A stretch of DNA of 37,677 nucleotides from CAYMRB01 sp964392615 (GTDB taxonomy: Bacteria > Planctomycetota > UBA8108): assembly GCA_964392615.1 (NCBI GenBank), contig CAYMRB010000035.1, forward strand, positions 1 through 37,677, read 5' to 3'. Positions 16,831-25,682 of the stretch are shown piece by piece. How positions within the stretch are numbered: position 1 is the stretch's first letter; each line of letters begins with the position of its first letter. The notes under the pieces are model-generated. The model saw nothing but the letters and a program-made list of their open reading frames with translations, had not been told where the DNA came from and searched no databases. A program made the position numbers and the translations under genes.

Positions 16831-19051
16831 TTACTTGCCGATTCGCAGGCTGACGCCCTCGATCTCGCCCGCGAATCGATGCGGCGCATCGTACCGACCG
16901 ACCGCGCCACCCTCGTCGCATCCGACCTGCAGCCCGTCGAGCGGCATGCGCCTCATCGGGCCGGGCGTCTTGCCTGACGCGACGCTCTGGCCGTCGACGT
17001 CGATCGTCACCGCACCGTCCTTCGCCAGCCGCGCGGTGATCGTGCGCGCTTCCGGCGCGAGCTTGCCCTGCGCTGCGACGACCGTCAACGTGCCGCCGTG
17101 ACGCGTCGCGAACGCGAGCTTGCCGCCGTCGACATAGAGCGCCCAGCCTTCGGCCGATCCGCCTTGGGCGACGATCACGCCACTGTTGCCACCCGACTTC
17201 AGCCGCGCGGTGACCGTGAACGCCTGCTTCGCGACGTACGGCGCTCGATCGCGCGCCAGATCGGCGTCGCTCGCGAGCTCGAACTCGCGCTTCTTGCTGA
17301 AGTCCTTGCGACTCTCTCGACGCTTGCCCCACGGCACGAGCGGGTAGACGTTCGCGCGCTGCGCGTAGGCCTCCCAGAGCTGCGCCATATCGGCGGCGCG
17401 CTTCGCGTGCTTGCCGGCGAGATCGTGAAGCTCGGTGCGATCAGCGTCGAGGTCGTAGAGCTCCCACGGCCCCTTCTCGCCCTTCGCGACGAGCTTCCAC
17501 TTGCCGACGCGGACGGCGCGGTTGCCCTCGTGCTCCCAGTAGATGGCCTCACGATCGATCGCGCGACCGTCGAACGCCGGCACGAGGCTGCGCCCCTCCA
17601 TCGGCCGGATCGCTTGGCCGCCGCGTTCCGTCGGATACTCGGCGCCGGAAACGTCGATGCACGTCGCCATCAGATCGATCAGGTGGCCGGGCTGGTGCTC
17701 GAGCTCGCCGCGGCGCCGGATCTTCGCCGGCCAGTGCGCGATGAGCGGACTCGAGATGCCCCCTTCGTGGACCCAGTGCTTGTAGAGACGAAACGGCGTG
17801 TTGGACGCATTCGCCCATCCCTTGCCGTACGCGATATACGTGTCCGCCGGCCCCGGCATGACGCCCTCGCCCGTGCGCACGGGTCGACCGTCGCGCGTCA
17901 CCGCCGGCTGCATGCGCGTCTGCAGCTCGCCGGGCGCCATCGGGCGCAGCTCGACCCGCTTCGTCGGATCGGGGCGTATCGCGCCGCGACTGCCGTACTC
18001 CTCGGCGCAACCGCCGTTGTCGGCGAGAAAGAGGAACAGCGTGTTCTCGTACGCTCCCGTCTTGCGGAGCGCATCGACGATGCGGCCGATGCCCTGATCC
18101 ATGCGGTCGACCATCGCCGCGTAGACCTCCATGCGACGCTCGTGCCATGCCTCGTTCTTCGCCTCCGCCCACGGCGGCACGCCAGTGTCGCGCGGCGTGA
18201 TCTTCCACTCCTTGCGAACGAGGCCCATCTCGATCATGCGCTCATGGCGCTCGGCGCGCAGCGCGTCCCAGCCCGTGGCGTAGCGCCCCTTGTACCGCGC
18301 GATATCCTCCGGCAGCGCGTGCATGGGCCAGTGCGGCGCCGTGAACGCGACGTACAGGAAGAACGGCCGCGCGCCGCTTCGATCACGGTGCTCGGAGATG
18401 AACTGTACGGCGTTGTCGCTGATCGCGTCGGTGTAGTAGAACTCGTCCGAGTCCGGCGCGATCATCGTGTTGTCACGCGTCAGCGAGTTCGGATCGAAGA
18501 AGCTCCCCGCGCCGTGGATCGTGCCGAAGAAGCGGTCGAAGCCGCGTTGTCGCGGCCAGTTGTCCTTCGGTCCTTCGGGACGGGTCGTCTTCGCGACGTG
18601 CCACTTGCCCGACATGTACGTCGAGTATCCGGCCGGGCCGAGCGCCTCGGCGATCGTCACGCAGCGGCGGTTGAGGTCGCCGCGGTATCCGTCGTGGCCG
18701 TTGTCGGCCATCATCCAGCCGACGCCCGCCTGGTGCGGGTAGAGGCCGCTCAGCAGGCTCGCCCGCGTCGGACAGCAACGCGCGGTGTTGTAGAACTGCG
18801 TGAAACGAAGCCCCTTCGCCGCGAGACCGTCGAGGTTCGGCGTGCGGATCTCGCCGCCGTAGCAGCCGATGTCGGAGTAGCCCATGTCATCGGCCATGAT
18901 GATCACGATGTTCGGACNNNNNNNNNNCCTCGATCGTCTCTCTCCGCCACGCCACCTGTCGCTCGACGTCCGGTGCGGCCTCGACATCGGCAACGAACGA
19001 GACGGCAACAGCAACCGTCGACAGCGCGACAAGACGCGATCGGTATGTCAT
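16831..19051 (-). CDS. Secreted arylsulfatase (type I, formylglycine), interrupted by an assembly gap
   Basis: Hydrolyses sulfate esters, probably of sulfated glycans, outside the cytoplasm. The true start is the ATG at 19051: it gives MTYRSRLVALSTVAVAVSFV...VEA, a clear signal peptide. The frame then changes across ten Ns at 18918-18927, whose length is presumably arbitrary. After the gap the mature enzyme begins PNIVIIMADDMGYSD (metal-binding Asp pair). The formylglycine site is CCPTRASLLSG (C-X-P-X-R), followed by SGKWHVA, APHWPMHA and LADNGG, all active-site positions of the family. The last roughly 130 residues (from about YVAKQAFTVTARLKSGG) are a beta-sandwich resembling a LamG/concanavalin domain common in planctomycete sulfatases. 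Total length is about 740 residues. A formylglycine-generating enzyme is not in the window. Confidence 0.93.
18918..18927. other. Assembly gap of ten Ns
   Basis: Ten undetermined bases lie inside the sulfatase gene. The signal-peptide part and the catalytic part are in different frames on either side, so the real gap is not 10 bases (modulo 3). About 15-20 residues between AWRRETIE and RPNIVIIM are of unknown exact sequence. Confidence 0.99.
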
Positions 19052-19087
19052 GAGACGTTGAGACTCCTCGTGCCTTCGGGAACAGGC

Positions 19088-19116
19088 ATCGTACTGAGTC
19101 GCGCCGGTCCGGCCAA
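19088..19116 (-). promoter_or_regulatory. Candidate promoter of the sulfatase gene
   Basis: On the minus strand -35 TTGGCC (19111-19116) and -10 TACGAT (19088-19093) are separated by 17 bp. They lie 37-65 bases before the ATG at 19051. A GAGGAG ribosome-site candidate lies about 12 bases before that ATG. Confidence 0.35.
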
Positions 19117-19134
19117 GCCTTCCGACGCGCTCGT

Positions 19135-19289
19135 ACGCCTCGAGAGGAGTTCTCCCGTTCTTCCTCACGACCGCACCGTACACGGTGTCTCGTCGCAGGC
19201 GCACCAGCCCTCCCGTCGGAGGAGGGGCGGACCGGCGTCAAGAGAGACGGAACATATCGGATCGTTCGAGGGGCTCGTTGGGGTCGGCT
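19135..19289 (+). repeat. Orphan copy (A) of the secreted-protein leader
   Basis: These 155 bases match 25532-25682 at about 137 of 151 aligned positions (hand count) with one 4-base indel; nearly all differences are transitions. The copy covers the T-rich upstream part, the CACCGT-AC-ACGGTG inverted repeat (19174-19187), the ribosome-site region and the first codons of the CotH/dockerin gene. The start codon is ATA here and the frame hits TAG after 16 codons, so it encodes nothing. Similarity ends at 19289, the outermost base of the stop codon of the oppositely oriented gene. It occupies most of the space between that gene and the sulfatase. Confidence 0.85.
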
Positions 19290-22200
19290 CAGCAGGAAGA
19301 GTAGGACTCACAGCCGAGCGAGGCCCCTTCGGACGGATCTCCTCCACAGCTCTGCGGTCCCGGAGCGGGCGGTGCGTCGGCGCCGAGGAAGAGATAGCCG
19401 AGAACGCCGATGGCGTCGGTGAGCTCGAGGTTGCCGTTGTCGTCCGAGTCGGCGGCATCGAGACAGCCCGGGGCAGCTTGGCCGAGGAAGAGATAGCGCA
19501 GCAGGCTGATCGCGTCGGTCAGCTCGACCGACCCCGAACCGTCCGTGTCGCCGCGACGGAAGACCGGATTCGCGTCACCCTCCCCTTCGCCGACGAGCGC
19601 GACCTCCTCGACTCCGCCGTCGCTCTCGATGCGAAGCACCGCCGTATGCGGCCCTGCCGTCGCGGGACGGAAGGCGACGGCTAGCCAGTCTGCCCGGCCA
19701 GCGCCGAGAGCTCGCGGCTCACCGCCGTGGACGACCTCGAACGCGTTCGCGTCGTCGCCCTCGATCGAGATCGAGGCGATCACGAGGTCCGCCGATCCCT
19801 GATTGCCGAACGACACCGAACGAAGCTCGTCCGCGCCGCCGATCGCCACGACGCCGTAGTCGAGCGAGTCGCGACGGACGACGAGCACCGCCTCCTCGGC
19901 GTCCTCGCCCAGCGCCGTTCCGACGACCGGAATACGCAGTTCGGGAACGTCGACGTCGTTGGTCTCGACGACGATCGCGCCTGAGTGAACGTCCGATGTC
20001 GTCGGCACGAAGCGCACGCCGAGGCGCATCGTCTCTCCCGGGGCGAGGCGATCGACAGGAGGCAGCACGAGCGCCAGTCCCGAGTTCGCCTCGGAGCTCA
20101 GGGCAATGCTCGATATCTCGAGGTCCGCATCGCCACCGTTCTCGAGCACGATCGAGCCGCGCACCGCCGCGCCGACCTTTCGAACCCGGCGAAGTCCGAC
20201 GTGAAGGCCGTGCCGCTTCCAGACACGAGCAGGCTGGCGTCCGCGTTCGCCCCGCCGATGTTCGTGATCGAGACGATCGTCGTGCTGGACAAGCCGACCC
20301 GAACCGAGCCCACGTCGAGCGTCTCATCGGTGATCAGGAGCAGCTCCGGAAAATCGCTCGCGTAGGCCAGTGCGAGCTGCGACCTCGAAAGCGCCAGTCC
20401 GTCGAAACGAATCTCCCCGAGCGCCGCATCCGCTGTAGTCGCCGTCGCGATCTCCGTCCAGTCGTCGAGCGAGTTCGCAGGGCGCTGGTAGAGCGAGATG
20501 TCGCCGGGCCGCGACTCGAGCTCGGCCGGAATCGCGTCTTCGTCGAAGAGGAACGTCACGTCGCCGCCGATCTCGGAGGTCGGACCGAGGAGATCCAGAC
20601 ACCAGTACTCTTCGCCGTCGTTTCCGAGCGGAACGCCCTCGGGAACGGGCGAGCCGACCGGCGGGACCGTCAGTCGCGTGGTGAGAACGACGGAGAACGG
20701 TGCATCGATGGTCGCACCGGCGATCGTCAGACCCGCCGCCGATGTGTCGACGTCCGGGTCGGGGTCGGTCTCGCCGAGGAAGGCCGTCACCGCCGCGACG
20801 CCCTCGCCGATCGGCGCCGTCGACTCCACGATGCCTCGGAACTCCAATCGGTTCAGCAGCGGAAAGCCCTGCGCCGAGTCCGCCATCACCGTCGCATTCG
20901 GCAGCTCGGTCGACGTCGGATCGAACGACCAGTGAGCCACGAGCCCCGGGGCGTCGCCCTCGACGACGCGATGGTAGTCGACGAAGGCGCTCGAGAGGTT
21001 CTCGCCGGTCCAGATCCGCACGTCGTCGATGAGACCGACGTACGGACCGCGGCACTCTTCGCCCTCAAGCGCGACATCGCTGCCGATGTAGAGCGGAGAC
21101 ACCGCTCGCAAGCTGAGGTTCCCCGAGCTCTCTTGATCCTCCTTCTCGGCGTCGACCCAGATCGAGAACTCGTCACCCCGCCGGCGCAGCGCGACATGAT
21201 GACACTCGCCATCGGCGATGGCCGTCGTTCCCTCGAGCTCGACGGTCTGGCGACCGCGCGTCAGGACGGCCGCGAGGTTGCCGCTCGACGAGATCCCGAT
21301 CCACCACGCGCCGCCCGACTGGCAGAGGCTCCCCTTCGAGATGATCGTTTGCTCGTCCTCGGCGAACGTCGAGATCCACGCCCCCACGACGAAGTCGGAC
21401 AGATCGAAGTTGCCGAGGTTCGGGTCGAGCGCCGAGACGCCGAGGCCTTCGGCGTCCGACGTGGCGAACGACAGCGCCTGGCCGGCGTCCGGTCCCGCCA
21501 TACAGAGAGCCGGGTCGGGATCGCCGTCGTCACAGTCTCGATGGTTGGAGACATGATCCTCGTCGGGGGGCGCGCAGGAAACGACAGCCGGCAAGAGCGC
21601 GTTGCCGAACCCGTCGCCGTCTCGATCGGGATACCACCTCTGCCCGGGGAAGCGCTCGGGGTCGGTGTCGTCGCAGTCGACGTCCTCGCTCAGCAGATCC
21701 TCCTCGGGGACGTTGTGGAGCTCGGTCGGTCGGCACGACTCGACGAAGTCAGGACCTCCGTCCGCGCCCTCGGCTGGATAGCCGTCGCCGTCCTCGTCGC
21801 GATACCAGCGGCGAATCGCCGAGTACACGGAACTCATGTCGTCGCAGTCGGAAAGCGAGAACAGCTCGTCCGCCGCGAAGAACTCGGGCCCCGGGCGCAC
21901 GCAGCTCTGACCGATCGGGCCGCTCCCGTGGCCGTCTCCGTCGTCATCTCGATACCAGCTCTGCCCGGGAAACTCGTGCGCGTCCTCGTCGTTGCAGTCG
22001 GGCCCGACGATCTCGTCGACCGCGCGGTAACCGGGCGGGGGCAGGCAGTCCCACACGCTCGCTCCGGAACCGAATCCGTCGCCGTCTCGATCCTCGGCCC
22101 ATTGAGCTCCCTGTCCTTGGTCCGGATCGGTGTCGTCGCAGTCCAACGGGTTCTCGGGATCGAACAAGCGCCAGTTCTGGGGCGGAGACGGGCGCAGGCA

Positions 22201-23436
22201 CTGCACGACGACCTCCGTGCCGCGAGCGATCAGGCCATCCCCGTCCTCGTCGAAGTACCAGCGCTGTCCTGGATGGAGGAACGGGTTGCCGTCGGCGCAG
22301 TCCTCCGCGCGACGCGCCGAGACCCAGCCTTCTTCCGCCTCGCAGAGGAGTCGGAGCTCGCCGTCCTTGTTCGGGTAGCCGTCGCCGTCTCCATCGGGGT
22401 AGTACGGAACCGCTCCCGGGGAGACGATCGCCTCGACCGCTTCGGAAACGTACGGCCCGCACTCGTCGAGCTCGAACGACTGCCAGACCTTGACCCGGTA
22501 CTCGGCACTCTGCAATCGGGGCTGTGGCGTGAAGGTCGAGCCGGTCGCATCGGCGATGTCGCTATACGGCCCGACACCTGCATCGCGACCCTGCCACTGG
22601 TAGCGAAGCTCACCCTGCGACGAACCGCCGAACGACACGCTGAGCTCCTCGAAGGTGCCCGTCGCGCACACGTCCTGCACCTCCGGAGTAACCGACGGCT
22701 CGAGTTCGGACACCCAGACGATGGTCAGCTCATTCGTGTAGCCGGAGTTTCCGGTCGTGGTGTTGATGTCCTGCCGACGAAAGGAGACGGAACCGCCCTC
22801 GACGAGCTTCGATTCAATGGCCTCGGAGGACAACGAGGACCCGGTCTCTTCCGATCCGACGATCAGCCCGAAGTCATCCCAGCCACGGATGGAGCCGTTG
22901 TTGTACTGCCAGCACATCCGTTCCACGCCGCACTCGCCCAGGCTCCACGGCTCGAACGGAAGCAGCGTCGGCGCGTCCTCTGGTGCGCACACGTATCGGG
23001 TCGTGTCTTGCACGTTCGCTTCATCAGCGCCCACGCATCCCGCACCGTCGCTGAATTCGAGGAGGTTCAGGCTGCCGCCGGAGTCGACCACCGAGTCCTC
23101 GAAGTAGATGGCACCCGCTACGAAATCGCGCCGCACCTCGACGGTGAGCGGAAAGAAGAGGAACGACGTGGTCACCTCGGGACAACCTTCGAAGTAACGC
23201 CGAACTTCGTAGTCGCCGCTCGATGTGAAGAGCGGCTGCAACCGCGTGGTGTCGACGTCGCGCGGACGGCCGCTCGAGCCAATCTCGCCCGCGAGAGGCT
23301 CGCCGTACAAGTCGGTATAGAAGAGCCAGGTCGACTTCTCGTCACCGGTCGTCGGCCGAAGCAGCATCTCCTCCTCGGTGGCGACGTTGTAGACGAGGGG
23401 CGCCGGAATCGCGCGGAGCGAAGGCGAAGCGGACAT
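19289..23436 (-). CDS. Large surface protein: MopE-type repeats, LamG, ASH/anchor-D and dockerin-like tail; frameshifted
   Basis: Reads MSASPSLRAIPAPLVYN from ATG 23436 (GGAGA 9 bases upstream). About residues 350-630 carry at least six MopE/thrombospondin-3-like repeats of the form DCDDTDPERFPGQRWYPDRD, calcium- or metal-binding. A LamG-like domain follows (about 650-840; WWIGISSSGNLAAVLTRG). ASH/choice-of-anchor-D repeats (LDVGSVRVGLSSTTIVSITN; RLAPGETMRLGVRFVP) precede two dockerin-like motifs, GDTDGSGSVELTDAISLLRY and DSDDNGNLELTDAIGVLGYL, and a GCESYSSC end. The reading frame breaks at about 20178-20180: after TSDFAGFE the homology continues in the frame one base off (VRGSIVLENGG), as if one A were missing. 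Combined length is about 1380 residues. No signal peptide is visible, which is odd for such a protein. Confidence 0.85.
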
Positions 23437-23654
23437 GGGACGGTCTCCGTGTTCGTGGTCTGTCGAGCCTGCCGGCCACCGGGAGCTCGTGTCGGCCGGT
23501 GGGACGCGCTCTTCCTTGGCGCGTTCCGACCCGTCTTTCGGGCTGAACGACATCCGGGCGCGCGGCGCGCAGAGAAATCCCGAGATTCGGCGCAGAGAGC
23601 CGTTATGCTGTGGCCTGGGAACGCTTTGCGAGGACAGCCGATTTGGGCGAGACG

Positions 23655-24257
23655 GTGACGGATAGCCCCGACGACGCGCACGAAAGCGCGATGCTCGAGC
23701 AGCTGCGCTCGACGGATCCCGACGCTCGGAAGAAGGTCTTCGAACGGCTCTATCGAGAGCTCAAGTCGATCGCCTCGAACCGATTGCGCGACTCGGGGCA
23801 GTCCCTCCACACGACCGAGCTCGTCCACGAGGCGTACCTCAAGCTCGTCGACTCGAGGTCGTCGGAGTTCGTCGATCGCGCCCACTTCTGCGCCGTGGCC
23901 GCGCGGGCGATGCGCCAGATCCTCATCGACCGCGCCCGCTCGAAACGGCGTCTCAAACGGGGCGGCGACGAGAAGCCTCTGCGTCTCGCGGACGCGGACG
24001 TCGTTGTACTCGACGGTGAAGTCGACGTGCTCTCGCTCGACGAGGCCTTGCGGGAGCTGGCGAACTTCGACGAGAAGCTCGCACGCGTCGTCGACCTGCG
24101 GTGTTTCGGTGGCCTGACGATCGAAGAAATCGCCGCGGTCCTCGACGTATCGCCGCGCACGGTCGACTCTCGCTGGCGACTCGCGCGCGCCTGGTTGCGC
24201 AAGTTCCTCTCGCCGCCGAGTGTCCGTCCCGCCTCGGATCCCGAGCGAATTCAGTAG
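23655..24257 (+). CDS. ECF-family RNA polymerase sigma factor (TIGR02999 type)
   Basis: 200 residues from GTG 23655; an in-frame GTG at 23610 would add 15 residues, and neither has a strong ribosome site. Sigma region 2 runs from about residue 18 to 95 (ARKKVFERLYRELKSIASNR ... HFCAVAARAMRQILIDRARS). After an acidic linker, region 4 follows (ELANFDEKLARVVDLRCFGG, then TIEEIAAVLDVSPRTVDSRW as the DNA-binding HTH). This subtype is abundant in planctomycetes and normally adjoins a Ser/Thr kinase gene that signals to it, with no anti-sigma factor. The kinase-like gene starts 20 bases downstream. The opposite dockerin gene shares the roughly 220-bp upstream region. Likely targets are local surface-protein genes; this is inference. 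Confidence 0.93.
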   Translation: MTDSPDDAHESAMLEQLRSTDPDARKKVFERLYRELKSIASNRLRDSGQSLHTTELVHEAYLKLVDSRSSEFVDRAHFCAVAARAMRQILIDRARSKRRLKRGGDEKPLRLADADVVVLDGEVDVLSLDEALRELANFDEKLARVVDLRCFGGLTIEEIAAVLDVSPRTVDSRWRLARAWLRKFLSPPSVRPASDPERIQ

Positions 24258-24277
24258 GGTCGGATTCCGCCGAATCG

Positions 24278-25507
24278 ATGGAGCTTCAGTCCTTCCGACG
24301 AGCGAGCGAGCTCTTCGAGCAGATCTGCGATCTGCCCGAGGAGGAGCAGGAGAGGCAGCTCGACGCAGCGTGCGGGGACGACGCCGAGCTCCGCGCGCTC
24401 GTCGTCGATCTCCTGCGAAGCGACCGCGACGCCGCGCGGCGCGAGCAAGAGTACGCCGGAAGCTCGAGCGATCACGAAGGGAGCCTCAAGCCGGAGGTTC
24501 CCGGGTACTCTATCGAGTCCCGACTCGGCGAAGGCGGCATGGGAGTCGTGTGGCGGGCGACGCAGGAGACGACGCGTCGGAAGGTCGCTCTGAAGGTCGT
24601 GTCGTCGGGGCTCATCGGCTCGGAGCGGGAGCGCGCGCGCTTCGAGCGCGAGGTCGAACTCGCGGCGATGCTCGAGCATCCCGGCATCGCGCGAGTCTAC
24701 GACAGCGGCGTCGCCGGCGGCTCTCGCTACTACGCGATGGAGCTCGTCGAGGGTGTCGAGCTCGATCAGTGGTTGGCGGGTCAGAGTGCAGAGGATCGCC
24801 AGATCGTCCAGCTGTTCGAGCGGCTCTGCCGCGCCGTCGAGTACGCGCACGGTCGCGGCGTGATCCACCGAGACCTCAAGCCGTCGAACGTCCTCGTACG
24901 AGAGGATGGACAGCCCGTGGTGGTCGACTTCGGAGCGTGGATGTCGGAAGGCGAACCGGGAACGCTCGAGGTGCTCGAGCTTCCGAAGCTGGAAACTGTT
25001 TGGAGTGCCCGTACAGATGAGATCCTCTTCCCGGGCATCACGCTGGAGTTCAGCCCGGACGGCCGCCAGCTGGCGCTCGAGACGGGCGAGAGTCTGCGAA
25101 TCTGGGATTTCGAGACCAGGGAGATTCTCTACGCGCTCTCTCCGGAGCCGGACCGCAAAGCGAGCGCGTTCGCCTACGACCCGACCGGCGGGTCGCTCGC
25201 CGTGGCGTTCGGAAACGAGGTCCTGGAACTCGACGCGCAAACGTTCGAGGCGAGACGCGTTCTCTCGACGCTCGAGAGTCAGCCGGACGTCCTCGCCTAC
25301 AACGCGACGGGTTCAAGGCTGGCGGCCGCGGGCCTCCGGGAGATCACGCTCCTCGACGCACGAACGGGTGAGCCGCTGCTGCGGTTCGATTCAGACCAGC
25401 TGATTTCCCACGTCGAGTTCTCGCCAGATGACGCGTACCTCGGAAGTGCGGGACGGGGGCAGTTCTTTCGTCTCTGGAGACGGTACCCTCCGAACGGCGC
25501 GAGGTGA
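24278..25507 (+). CDS. Truncated Ser/Thr protein kinase fused to WD40-like repeats (probable pseudokinase)
   Basis: 409 residues from ATG 24278. An N-terminal helical segment (ELFEQICDLPEEEQERQLDA) is typical of kinases paired with TIGR02999 sigma factors. The kinase N-lobe is intact: GEGGMGVVW (P-loop), VALKVV (Lys) and a helix-C Glu in REVELAAMLEHPG. The catalytic loop HRDLKPSN (near 197) and DFG (near 217) are present. Directly after DFGAWMSEGEPG the sequence becomes propeller (FSPDGRQLALETGESLRIWD and two or three more blades). The activation segment, APE motif and helices F-I are absent, and so is the usual transmembrane segment. Family members usually exceed 800 residues, so an in-frame internal deletion is likely. 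It may still bind ATP and the sigma factor, but phosphotransfer is doubtful. Confidence 0.88.
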   Translation: MELQSFRRASELFEQICDLPEEEQERQLDAACGDDAELRALVVDLLRSDRDAARREQEYAGSSSDHEGSLKPEVPGYSIESRLGEGGMGVVWRATQETTRRKVALKVVSSGLIGSERERARFEREVELAAMLEHPGIARVYDSGVAGGSRYYAMELVEGVELDQWLAGQSAEDRQIVQLFERLCRAVEYAHGRGVIHRDLKPSNVLVREDGQPVVVDFGAWMSEGEPGTLEVLELPKLETVWSARTDEILFPGITLEFSPDGRQLALETGESLRIWDFETREILYALSPEPDRKASAFAYDPTGGSLAVAFGNEVLELDAQTFEARRVLSTLESQPDVLAYNATGSRLAAAGLREITLLDARTGEPLLRFDSDQLISHVEFSPDDAYLGSAGRGQFFRLWRRYPPNGAR

Positions 25508-25531
25508 GCCGCATCGGCGACGTCGACCCGA

Positions 25532-25682
25532 ACGCCTCGAGAAGAGTTTTTCCGTTTTTCCTCACGATCGCACCGTGCACGGTGTCTCATCGCAGGCGCA
25601 CCAGCCCTTCCGTCGGGGGGCGGACCGGCGTCAGGAGAGACGGGACATGTCGAATCGTTCGAGGGGCTCGTTGGCATCGGCT
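25532..25682 (+). promoter_or_regulatory. Promoter-leader (B) of the CotH/dockerin gene, duplicated at 19135
   Basis: This region begins 25 bases after the kinase stop and runs through the start codon at 25647. It holds a T-rich block (GTTTTTCCGTTTTTCC), the perfect 14-bp palindrome CACCGTGCACGGTG (25571-25584), a CGCAGGCGCACCAGCCC segment and the ribosome site AGGAGA (25633-25638). The same arrangement is kept in copy A. The palindrome is a plausible regulator site and the T-rich block may be part of the promoter. I found no match to a riboswitch class I know. Confidence 0.6.

Noticed and set aside
20170..20190. Programmed -1 frameshift
   Set aside because: The site (TTC GAA AGG) is not a canonical slippery heptamer and no downstream pseudoknot is obvious; deletion or sequence error is simpler.
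19996..23658. 1220-codon plus-strand open frame
   Set aside because: It is antisense to the MopE/LamG/dockerin gene; the translation is low-complexity and Arg-rich, without domains.
25560..25645. Riboswitch (for example c-di-GMP type) in the repeated leader
   Set aside because: The leader has a palindrome and possible stems, but I could not find the conserved core of any riboswitch I know.
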